The notes under the pieces are model-generated. The model ran no database searches, was not told where the DNA came from, and was given only the letters and a program-made list of their open reading frames with translations. The translations under genes were made by a program, and so were the position numbers. Of a stretch of 64,000 bases of DNA, positions 51,847 through 61,729 are shown one piece after another. This stretch comes from Thermomonas sp. GTDB taxonomy: Bacteria > Pseudomonadota > Gammaproteobacteria > Xanthomonadales > Xanthomonadaceae. Where the stretch lies: positions 62,001 through 126,000 of the forward strand of contig JADKKV010000003.1 in assembly GCA_016720345.1 (NCBI GenBank), in the 5' to 3' direction. How positions within the stretch are numbered: the stretch's first letter is position 1; each line of letters begins with the position of its first letter.

Positions 51847-52425
51847 ATGACGGCCCGAGGCGAGGTGACCCTGGGCATCCTTGCCGGCGGCCGCGGCAGC
51901 CGGCTGGGCGGACGCGACAAGGCCTGGCTGATGCGTGATGGCGTGCCGCAGGTGGTGCGCATCGCCCGTCGCTTCGAGGGCGAGTGCACCGCGGTGCTGG
52001 TCAGCGCGAACCGGGACCTGCCGCGCCATGCCGCGCACGGACTGCGCGCGGTCGTCGACCGCATCGCCGACAGGGGTCCACTCGGCGGCATCGAGGCGCT
52101 GGCATCGGCCTGTGAAACGCCGTGGCTGCTGACCATGCCGGTGGATCTCGTCGATCCCGGCGATGGCCTGTTGCGCACGCTGGCGAGCGCCAGTTGCGGC
52201 GATGGCGCGGTGGCCACGGATGACGACGGCCTGCAGCCCCTGCTCGCGCTGTACCGGGTCGAGGCCCTGCGTGCGGCATTGGCCGACGCGCTGGCCGCGG
52301 GCGATTACGCGGTGCAGGCGATGCAGGCGCGGCTCGCGCTGCCGCGCGCCGGATTCGCCGGGCTGCGCTTCGGCAACCTCAACACGCCCGACGACCTGCG
52401 CCGCGCCGGTTGCGACGACGCCTGA
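51847..52425 (+). CDS. mobA: Molybdenum cofactor guanylyltransferase MobA
   Basis: This 192-residue nucleotidyltransferase begins with LGILAGGRGSRLGGRDKAWL, the GTP-binding LAGGxGxRxGGxDK signature. It attaches GMP to molybdopterin for bis-MGD enzymes. It lies 6 bases after der and 29 before moeB, a small cofactor cluster. Confidence 0.92.
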   Translation: MTARGEVTLGILAGGRGSRLGGRDKAWLMRDGVPQVVRIARRFEGECTAVLVSANRDLPRHAAHGLRAVVDRIADRGPLGGIEALASACETPWLLTMPVDLVDPGDGLLRTLASASCGDGAVATDDDGLQPLLALYRVEALRAALADALAAGDYAVQAMQARLALPRAGFAGLRFGNLNTPDDLRRAGCDDA

Positions 52426-52442
52426 GGCGCCCGCCGATCGGG

Positions 52443-52448
52443 GATAAT
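52443..52448 (+). promoter_or_regulatory. Candidate -10 box for moeB
   Basis: GATAAT lies 6 bases before the moeB ATG, inside GATCGGGGATAAT; the same 13 bases recur before folD (55000-55012). The very short leader makes it uncertain. Confidence 0.3.
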
Positions 52449-52454
52449 CGCGGC

Positions 52455-53582
52455 ATGCCGATCCGCCTCCTGAGTCCGAGCGAAGCCCTTGCCCGCCAGC
52501 GTGCCGGTGCGTTGCTGGTCGACGTGCGCGGGGACGGCGAGCGTGCGCTCGGGATGGCCGCGGGCGCGATCGGGATCGACCGCGAGCAGTTGCAGGCAGA
52601 TCCCGCGCGCCACCTTGCCGATCCCGCGGCGGAGATCCTGCTGATCTGCCAGCTGGGCCTGCGCTCGCAACTGGCGGCGCAGGCCCTGGCGGCCTGCGGC
52701 TATCGCAACCTGGCCTCGGTCGAGGGCGGGCTGCAGGCGTGGCAGGCGGCCGGCCTGCCGATGGCGGAGCCCACCGTCGATGCCGATTTCGGCGAACGCT
52801 ATGCGCGCCACCTGCGCTTGCCCGGGGTCGGCGTGGACGGTCAGGCGAAACTGGAAGTGGCGCGGGTGCTGCTGGTGGGCGCCGGTGGCCTGGGATCGCC
52901 GGCGGCGTTCTATCTCGCGGCGGCGGGCGTCGGCCACCTGCGCATCGCCGACGACGACGTGGTCGACCGCAGCAACCTGCAACGGCAGATCCTGCACACC
53001 GAGGCCCGCATCGGCTTGCCGAAGGTCGCGTCGGCGGCGGTCGCGCTGTCCGCGCTCAATCCGCGCACGTCGGTCGAAGCCGTGCGCGAACGGGTGACCG
53101 CGGCGAATGTCGAGCGCCTGCTCGACGGCGTCGACGTGGTCATCGACGGCGCCGACAATTTCCCCGCGCGCTACCTGCTCAACGATGCCTGCGTGAAGCT
53201 CGGCAAGCCGCTGGTGTACGGAGCGGTGCATCGGTTCGAAGGCCAGGCCAGCGTGTTCGATGCCGGCCGCCATCGCGGCAGCGCGCCGTGCTACCGCTGC
53301 CTGTTCCCGGAGCCGCCGCCGCCGGAGGCCGCGCCCAATTGCGCCGAGGCCGGCGTGCTCGGGGTGCTGCCGGGGGTGATCGGGCTGCTGCAGGCCACCG
53401 AGGCGATCAAGTTGCTGCTCGGCATCGGCGATACCCTGCGCGGCCGCCTGCTGCAGTTCGATGCGTTGGCGATGCGATTCCGCGAGACCCGGCTGGCCGC
53501 CGACCCGCAGTGTCCGGTTTGCGCGCCGGATCGCGCATTCAATGGATATGCGGATTACGCGGCGTTCTGCGCCGGGAGTTGA
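52455..53582 (+). CDS. moeB: Molybdopterin-synthase adenylyltransferase MoeB with N-terminal rhodanese domain
   Basis: This 375-residue fusion has a rhodanese domain (about 1-105) with an active-site cysteine in LLICQLGLRSQ. A ThiF/E1-like adenylating domain (about 115-375) follows, with the nucleotide loop VLLVGAGGLGSPAAFYLAAAG and zinc-binding cysteines (CYRC ... CPVC). It adenylates the small sulfur-carrier MoaD or ThiS. The usual fusion is ThiF first, rhodanese last (MoeZ/MOCS3 type). Here the order is reversed, a xanthomonad trait. Confidence 0.9.
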   Translation: MPIRLLSPSEALARQRAGALLVDVRGDGERALGMAAGAIGIDREQLQADPARHLADPAAEILLICQLGLRSQLAAQALAACGYRNLASVEGGLQAWQAAGLPMAEPTVDADFGERYARHLRLPGVGVDGQAKLEVARVLLVGAGGLGSPAAFYLAAAGVGHLRIADDDVVDRSNLQRQILHTEARIGLPKVASAAVALSALNPRTSVEAVRERVTAANVERLLDGVDVVIDGADNFPARYLLNDACVKLGKPLVYGAVHRFEGQASVFDAGRHRGSAPCYRCLFPEPPPPEAAPNCAEAGVLGVLPGVIGLLQATEAIKLLLGIGDTLRGRLLQFDALAMRFRETRLAADPQCPVCAPDRAFNGYADYAAFCAGS

Positions 53583-53586
53583 GGTG

Positions 53587-54621
53587 ATGCGACTGCAACG
53601 GTGGTGGACCGGCGCCTGCCTGCTGGCGTTCGCGGGCAGCGCCATGGCCGCCGACCAGTGCCCGTCGCTGCAAGGCCGGCAGGCAGATCCCGAGGTCGCC
53701 ACCCGCATCGCCGCGGTCGCCTGCGCCGAACACCTGCGCTGGCGGCGTCCCTTCATCGATCCCGCGGGCCGCCTCGCCAGCAGCGTGGTGGCGGAAGGCG
53801 AGAGCCGCGGCCTCGACGATGGCGGTGCGCCGTGGCGGCGGGTCGCGACGTACTGGCGCGATGCCGGCCTGCTCGGACGGACCGTCGCGGCCGGTGCCAG
53901 CGACTGCGTGCATGCGGCAGGCAACGCGTCCTATCCCGGCCTGGGCTGCCGCGGCTTCGTGATCGACAGCCCGTGGTCTGCCGCGTTCGTGTCGTGGGTG
54001 ATGCAGCGCGCAGGCGTCCCCGGGTTCAGCCATTCCGGTGGCCATTTCGAATACGTCCGCGCCGCCCGGCTGGCCCCCGACGACAGCCCGTACCAGTTCC
54101 TGGACCCGCTGTCTTCGCCTCCGGCGGCCGGCGACCTGCTGTGCTACGTGCGCACCGGCCGCGTGCATGGCCACGAAGGCCTGGCCAGGGCGATCGACGG
54201 CGGTGCCACCGGTCTTGCCATGCATTGCGACATCGTGGTCGCGGCCAACGCCGGCGGCGATGCCAAGGCCTGGCTGGTCGGCGGCAACGTGCAGCAGGCG
54301 GTCACCATGCGCATGTTCAACCTGAATGCCACCGGCCGCTTCTGGGGCCTGCAGCGGCGCAGCGAAGGCGATCCCGAATGTTCGCCGGACGCGCTTTCGG
54401 CCTGCGATTTCAACCGCCAGGACTGGGCGGTGCTGCTCAAGCTCAAGTCGCAGGAACAGCTGGCCAGGCTTGGGCCGGTGCAGCCACCCGTGCTGTTGCC
54501 GTCCGCAACCCCGCCAGCGGGGTGCTGCGTGCAGTGCGTGCTCGGGTCCGGGGTCCCGCGTTGCCCGCCCACGGGCAGCCTGCCACCGCAACCGGTGCCG
54601 CTACCGAGCGACGCGGACTGA
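53587..54621 (+). CDS. DUF2272 family exported protein
   Basis: This 344-residue protein has a clear signal peptide (ACLLAFAGSAMA, cut near residue 22). The block DSPWSAAFVSWVMQRAGVPG with following HSGGHFEYVRAARL is the DUF2272 hallmark. The layout (SDC early, a conserved S/C-H pair, GDLLCYVR) looks like a CHAP/NlpC-like hydrolase, but catalytic roles are not proven. The C-terminal tail is Pro/Cys-rich. It lies 4 bases after moeB on the plus strand. Confidence 0.82.
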   Translation: MRLQRWWTGACLLAFAGSAMAADQCPSLQGRQADPEVATRIAAVACAEHLRWRRPFIDPAGRLASSVVAEGESRGLDDGGAPWRRVATYWRDAGLLGRTVAAGASDCVHAAGNASYPGLGCRGFVIDSPWSAAFVSWVMQRAGVPGFSHSGGHFEYVRAARLAPDDSPYQFLDPLSSPPAAGDLLCYVRTGRVHGHEGLARAIDGGATGLAMHCDIVVAANAGGDAKAWLVGGNVQQAVTMRMFNLNATGRFWGLQRRSEGDPECSPDALSACDFNRQDWAVLLKLKSQEQLARLGPVQPPVLLPSATPPAGCCVQCVLGSGVPRCPPTGSLPPQPVPLPSDAD

Positions 54622-54625
54622 CACC

Positions 54626-54829
54626 TCAGGCTGTCGCTGGCGGCTTGCTGCTGCGTGTGCGCGGCTTGGCGCGGTGGTCGATCTCCACGCTCAGCACGGT
54701 GTTGCAGTGGATGCAGCTGTGGCTGATGCAGCGTGCCTTGCTGGAGCCATCCACGATGCCGACGATGGTTTCCACGTTCACGTGCAGGACCCGCTTGCCG
54801 CATTTCGGACATTCGCCCTGGATTGCCAT
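54626..54829 (-). CDS. Small zinc-ribbon protein
   Basis: This 67-residue protein has two CxxC knuckles (CPKCGKRVLHVNVE and CISHSCIHC) and a basic Lys/Arg-rich end. It looks like a zinc-ribbon nucleic-acid or regulatory protein, but I do not recognise the family. It is convergent with the DUF2272 gene and starts about 212 bases from folD. Confidence 0.7.
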   Translation of the reverse strand: MAIQGECPKCGKRVLHVNVETIVGIVDGSSKARCISHSCIHCNTVLSVEIDHRAKPRTRSSKPPATA

Positions 54830-55041
54830 GTTGCCCCCTGCCAGCTCTTGTCGAGCACGATAAAGGCCGACGTCCCAGTCCAACGCTGGCAAGCCCCGGG
54901 GGCGGCCATTGGCTCCGGCGTGGCTTCGGCCTGTTGCCGCGCCCTGGGCCCTGCGATCGGCATACCGTACACCGCTTCGCGGGCGCCGTCGCGGGGTGCG
55001 ATCGGGGATAATGCGCGACCGACCCAACCGCATCGCCACGC
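54830..55041. other. Divergent gap between the zinc ribbon gene and folD
   Basis: This 212-base gap has a GATAAT box at 55007-55012, about 30 bases before folD, in GATCGGGGATAAT, a 13-base string also found before moeB. No other gene or strong palindrome was seen. Confidence 0.35.
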
Positions 55042-55905
55042 ATGACCGCAACGATTCTCGATGGCAAGCGCATCGCCGACGACCTGCTGGATGGCCTGAA
55101 GGCCCAGGTCGATGCCCGCGTGGCCGCCGGGCTGCCGCGGCCGGGGCTGGCGGTGGTGCTGGTCGGGCAGGACCCGGCCTCGCAGTCCTACGTGCGCAAC
55201 AAGCGCCGCGCGGCGCACAAGGTCGGCATCCAGGCCCTTGATTTCGACCTGCCCGCCGGCACCGGCGAGGCCGAGCTGCTGGCGCTGATCGACAGGCTCA
55301 ATGCGGACCCGACGGTGCACGGCATCCTGGTGCAGTTGCCGCTGCCGGGCATCCCCGACGCCAGCCGGCTGATCCACCGCATCGACCCGCGCAAGGACGT
55401 CGATGGCTTCCATCCGGAGAATGTCGGCCACCTCGCGCTGCGCCAGTTCGGCCTGCGCCCGTGTACCCCGCGCGGCATCACCACCCTGCTGGCCTACACC
55501 GACCGCCCGGTGCGCGGCGCCAGCGCCACGATCGTGGGTGTGTCCAACCACGTCGGCCGGCCGATGGCGCTGGAACTGCTGATCGCCGGCTGCACGGTGA
55601 CCTCGTGCCACAAGTTCACCCCGCCGCAGGTGCTGCAGCGGCACGTTGGCGAAGCCGACATCCTGGTGGTCGCGGTTGGGCGTCCCGGGCTGATTCCCGG
55701 CGACTGGGTGAAGCCGGGCGCGGTGGTGATCGACGTCGGCATCAACCGCCTCGACGATGGCCGCCTGGTCGGCGATGTCGGTTTCACCGAAGCCGCCACC
55801 CGCGCCAGCTGGATCACCCCGGTGCCCGGCGGCGTCGGCCCGATGACCGTGGCCACCCTGATGCAGAACACGCTCGAAGCCGCGGAACTCGCAGACGCAC
55901 TTTGA
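55042..55905 (+). CDS. folD: Bifunctional methylene-THF dehydrogenase / methenyl-THF cyclohydrolase
   Basis: This 287-residue enzyme interconverts 5,10-methylene- and 10-formyl-tetrahydrofolate for purine and formyl-Met synthesis. The catalytic lysine is in [15 protein letters not shown]. The [11 protein letters not shown] and [15 protein letters not shown] motifs are conserved. It comes before guaB and guaA, which fits purine supply. Confidence 0.96.
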   Translation: MTATILDGKRIADDLLDGLKAQVDARVAAGLPRPGLAVVLVGQDPASQSYVRNKRRAAHKVGIQALDFDLPAGTGEAELLALIDRLNADPTVHGILVQLPLPGIPDASRLIHRIDPRKDVDGFHPENVGHLALRQFGLRPCTPRGITTLLAYTDRPVRGASATIVGVSNHVGRPMALELLIAGCTVTSCHKFTPPQVLQRHVGEADILVVAVGRPGLIPGDWVKPGAVVIDVGINRLDDGRLVGDVGFTEAATRASWITPVPGGVGPMTVATLMQNTLEAAELADAL

Positions 55906-55921
55906 CCGGCGATGTCGTGGG

Positions 55922-55998
55922 GCGAAGGCGGGAGCGGCGGGCGTTCGCGCAGCGGCATTTCGAGCCGCGCAGCGAATGCCCGCCGCTCTCGCCTTCGC
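55922..55998. repeat. Nested 77-base palindrome between folD and guaB
   Basis: Outer arms of 27 bases (55922-55948 and 55972-55998) differ at only two positions, both G-T pairs in RNA. A smaller GCGGC/GCCGC hairpin lies inside (55952-55968). It is 17 bases after the folD stop. It lacks a T run, so a structured RNA or dispersed repeat is as likely as a terminator. Confidence 0.7.
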
Positions 55999-56024
55999 GC
56001 GAGCGGCCGAGCCACCAAACCGGT

Positions 56025-56030
56025 TACAAT
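56025..56030 (+). promoter_or_regulatory. Candidate -10 box for guaB
   Basis: TACAAT lies 29 bases before the guaB ATG, right after the folD-guaB palindrome. The -35 region is weak. Confidence 0.35.
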
Positions 56031-56032
56031 GA

Positions 56033-57520
<1,488 letters not shown>

Positions 57521-57541
57521 GGCAGTCCACGGAAGGGGTGA

Positions 57542-57578
57542 GGCGACGCGTTTGCGAACCACTGGTTCGCGCGTCGCC
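57542..57578. repeat. REP-like hairpin with GCGAACCA core (upstream of guaA)
   Basis: Inner stem GCGAACCA-C-TGGTTCGC (57554-57570) carries an outer stem GGCGACGC/GCGTCGCC (57542-57549, 57571-57578) and a 4-base GTTT bulge on the left. The matching element after guaA (59263-59307) keeps the inner stem and bulge but has different outer bases that still pair. Confidence 0.8.
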
Positions 57579-57582
57579 GAAC

Positions 57583-57604
57583 GCCCGGCCATGGATGGCC
57601 GGGC
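57583..57604. repeat. CCATGGATGG-cored palindrome in the guaB-guaA gap
   Basis: Perfect 10-base arms (GCCCGGCCAT and ATGGCCGGGC) surround a GG centre. The core GGCCATGGATGGCC also occurs at 11511-11524. A shorter GCCATGGATGGC follows at 57633-57644. Confidence 0.6.
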
Positions 57605-57684
57605 TGGATCATGTCGCAGCAGAACTGCCAGCGCCATGGATGGCAACGAGTAGCCAATCGAAGTCGAGAGTGCGACCCAAGCCC

Positions 57685-59262
<1,578 letters not shown>

Positions 59263-59267
<5 letters not shown>

Positions 59268-59307
59268 ACGGCCTGCTTGCGAACCACTGGTTCGCAGGCC
59301 GTTCATT
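59263..59307. repeat. REP-like hairpin with GCGAACCA core (overlapping guaA stop)
   Basis: Outer arms AATGAACGGCCT (59263-59274) and AGGCCGTTCATT (59296-59307) pair perfectly. Inner stem GCGAACCA-C-TGGTTCGC is at 59279-59295, with a 4-base GCTT bulge. The guaA stop codon (59265-59267) lies in the stem. It is the partner of 57542-57578. Confidence 0.8.
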
Positions 59308-59328
59308 GCCCCGCCGAACAGGCGGGGC
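59308..59328. repeat. GC hairpin after guaA
   Basis: GCCCCGCC and GGCGGGGC form a perfect 8-base stem with a GAACA loop. There is no T run, so its terminator role is doubtful; it directly follows the REP-like hairpin. Confidence 0.45.
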
Positions 59329-59352
59329 CGGGGCAAGGAGGCGAGGATCGTT

Positions 59353-59847
59353 GTGAACCCCGAGGCGCAGACTGGGCACGATCAGCGCTGGATGCGCCAA
59401 GCGCTGGCGCTGGCCGGGCGTGCGCAACGCGAGGACGACGAAATCCCGGTGGGTGCGTTGGTCGTCGATGCCGACGGCAGGCTGGTGGCCGAAGGCTGGA
59501 ACCGCAACATCGCCGAGCGCGATCCGTCCGCGCATGCCGAGATCGTGGCGATGCGCCGCGCCGGCGCCGCCATCGGCAACCACCGGCTGCTTGGCTGCAC
59601 GCTGTACGTCACCCTGGAGCCGTGCGCGATGTGCGCGATGGCGATGGTGCATGCACGGGTGGCGCGGGTGGTATTCGGTGCCTTCGATCCCAAGACCGGT
59701 GCCGCGGGCAGCGTGTTCGACCTGCTTGCGGATCCGCGCCACAACCATCAAGTCGAGGTCGTGGGCGGGGTGCTGGGCGAGGAGGCCGGCGCCTTGTTGA
59801 CCGGCTATTTCAGGGCGAAGCGCGGCAAACCCGTCGATCCCGGCTGA
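59353..59847 (+). CDS. tadA: tRNA adenosine(34) deaminase TadA
   Basis: This 164-residue zinc deaminase makes inosine at the wobble position of tRNA-Arg. The catalytic HAE is in DPSAHAEIVAMRRAG, and the zinc cysteines are in LEPCAMCAMAMV. It starts with GTG at 59353. It follows guaA in many gammaproteobacteria. Confidence 0.95.
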   Translation: MNPEAQTGHDQRWMRQALALAGRAQREDDEIPVGALVVDADGRLVAEGWNRNIAERDPSAHAEIVAMRRAGAAIGNHRLLGCTLYVTLEPCAMCAMAMVHARVARVVFGAFDPKTGAAGSVFDLLADPRHNHQVEVVGGVLGEEAGALLTGYFRAKRGKPVDPG

Positions 59848-59857
59848 GCACGCCCGT

Positions 59858-60964
59858 TCACAGCGGCCGCATCGCCACCTCGCGCACGTAGCGCTCGGCT
59901 TCGACGATTCCACGCAGTTGGGTGAAGGCGAGGTCGAGGTCGCGTCCCGGGCCGGTGCCCGGTGCGGCGTCCTGGCTGGACATCGCCGTGACCACGCGGT
60001 CGCCCAAGGCAGACAGAAGGCCGCCGCTGATCGAATCGCGCATCCCGGAAATCGCCTCGCGCACCTCGATGGTGGCGCCAACGGGCACGCCTCGGGTCTG
60101 CAGCCATGCGCCGAACAGCATGCTGGCCATCTCGGTGGCGGCGCGTGCGCCGACCTGCGCCTGCAGTTGCCGCGACGCCTGCGCGCGCGCCTCCGGCCCG
60201 ATGTTCTGGTCGGCGGTGAGAGCGGTCTTGAACATGTCGCCGGCGATGTTCGCCTGCACCGTGATCAGGCCAAGCACCACGTTCTGGCCGACCGACAGCT
60301 GCTGCCCGGCCCCGACCATGCCGCGCCCCACTGCACTCAAGCCGCGCGGGATCAGGATATTGGTGACGACCGAGACGCTGGTGCTGATCGCCGCATTGCC
60401 CATCGCCTGGCGCATGGTCTGGTTGGCCGCCAGGTTGTCCTGGGTGTTGCCGGTGAAGGTGATGCCGGTGCCGGCGGCGCCCACCGCCAGCGCCGCACCA
60501 CCCGACAGCGCGGTGGCACCCACCATCAGCACGCCGGCGGAGGCGTCACGCACGAAGCGGGCCGCCGCGAGTGCGTTTTCCCAGCCGGTGACGTGGCTGT
60601 CGATCGATGCCGCGGTCGCCCGGGTCGCTCGCCGCGACATGTCCCGGTAGTGCGTTCCTGCGCTTTCCCCATCCTCGCGCACGTGCACCAGGTATTCGTA
60701 GAAACGCCGCGGATCGTTGGCGGCGTCGCTGACGATGCTGCGGACGTTGGCGGCGGCGGCTTGGGTCGTGGCTTCGCGGATGCCGCTGAAGTTGGTCTCG
60801 ACCTGGGTCAGGGTCGGCAGGAACAGGCCCTGGCTGGTGGTGACCACCCGGCTACGCGCGACCAGCTGCCGGTTGTAATGATTGGAGCGGAAGATGTGGG
60901 CGCAGCCATCCGGGTCGACCGCCCAGCCGCGCCCGCGGCCATCGGCATAACTCATCCAAGCCAT
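59858..60964 (-). CDS. Uncharacterised protein with Gly/Ala-rich hydrophobic centre
   Basis: The protein has 368 residues; the ATG at 60964 has GGAGG nine bases upstream. The first 130 residues are polar (ending HVTGWENALAAARFVRD). Residues 141-171 (GVLMVGATALSGGAALAVGA) and 190-240 are Gly/Ala-rich and could sit in a membrane. The C-terminal part is helical and charged. No signal peptide and no known family are recognised. The hydrophobic centre recalls pore-forming or effector proteins, but no immunity or secretion gene is next to it. It is convergent with tadA. Confidence 0.55.
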   Translation of the reverse strand: MAWMSYADGRGRGWAVDPDGCAHIFRSNHYNRQLVARSRVVTTSQGLFLPTLTQVETNFSGIREATTQAAAANVRSIVSDAANDPRRFYEYLVHVREDGESAGTHYRDMSRRATRATAASIDSHVTGWENALAAARFVRDASAGVLMVGATALSGGAALAVGAAGTGITFTGNTQDNLAANQTMRQAMGNAAISTSVSVVTNILIPRGLSAVGRGMVGAGQQLSVGQNVVLGLITVQANIAGDMFKTALTADQNIGPEARAQASRQLQAQVGARAATEMASMLFGAWLQTRGVPVGATIEVREAISGMRDSISGGLLSALGDRVVTAMSSQDAAPGTGPGRDLDLAFTQLRGIVEAERYVREVAMRPL

Positions 60965-61147
60965 CTGGGAATCCTCCATCCATCGCTGCCCACGCAGCGG
61001 GACGCCACGCAAGTCGTGGCAGAGGATGGCAGCGCGGCGGGCTGGCTGCCCATCCGCTGGAGGGCATAAGCCCAACGGAAGATGGCCGGAAAACGTGCTA
61101 CCGCGGCAAGCCGCTATGATGGCGCGACCACCGAAACCGGTCCGCGC

Positions 61148-61717
61148 ATGCACGCCGATTCCCCGAACGACCGCCTGATCTGGATCGACCTCGAGATGAC
61201 CGGGCTGGATACCGATCGCGACGGCATCCTGGAGATCGCCACCGTGGTCACCGATGGCCAGCTCAACCTGCTGGCGGAAGGCCCGGAGCTGGCGATCGCC
61301 CATCCACTGGCCACGCTGGAGGCGATGGACGACTGGAACCGCACCCAGCACGGCAAGTCCGGCCTGTGGCGGCGGGTGCTGGAGGAGGGCGTGCCGCTGG
61401 CCGAGGCCGAGGCGCGCACCCTCGCGTTCCTGGACCAGTGGGTGCCGGCGAAGGCGTCGCCGATGTGCGGCAATTCGATCTGCCAGGACCGGCGTTTCAT
61501 GCATCGGCTGATGCCGGCGCTTGAGGCCCATTTCCATTATCGAAACCTCGATGTCAGCACCATCAAGGAGCTGGCGCGGCGCTGGTCGCCGGAGGTCCTG
61601 GCCGGGGTGCAGAAGGAGGCCGCGCACACCGCACTGAGCGACGTGCGCGACTCCATCGCGGAACTGCGCCACTATCGCAACTCCATGGGGATGCTTGCCG
61701 GCCTGCCGGCGGGCTGA
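61148..61717 (+). CDS. orn: Oligoribonuclease
   Basis: This 189-residue DEDD-type exonuclease clears 2-5-nucleotide RNAs and also degrades pGpG. The first acidic pair is in [10 protein letters not shown]. Later motifs [16 protein letters not shown] and [14 protein letters not shown] complete the set. A TATGAT-like box lies about 30 bases upstream. It lies 12 bases before the propeller sensor gene, which may be involved in cyclic-di-GMP signalling if it ends in a GGDEF domain. Confidence 0.95.
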   Translation: MHADSPNDRLIWIDLEMTGLDTDRDGILEIATVVTDGQLNLLAEGPELAIAHPLATLEAMDDWNRTQHGKSGLWRRVLEEGVPLAEAEARTLAFLDQWVPAKASPMCGNSICQDRRFMHRLMPALEAHFHYRNLDVSTIKELARRWSPEVLAGVQKEAAHTALSDVRDSIAELRHYRNSMGMLAGLPAG

Positions 61718-61729
61718 AGGCAGGGGAAA

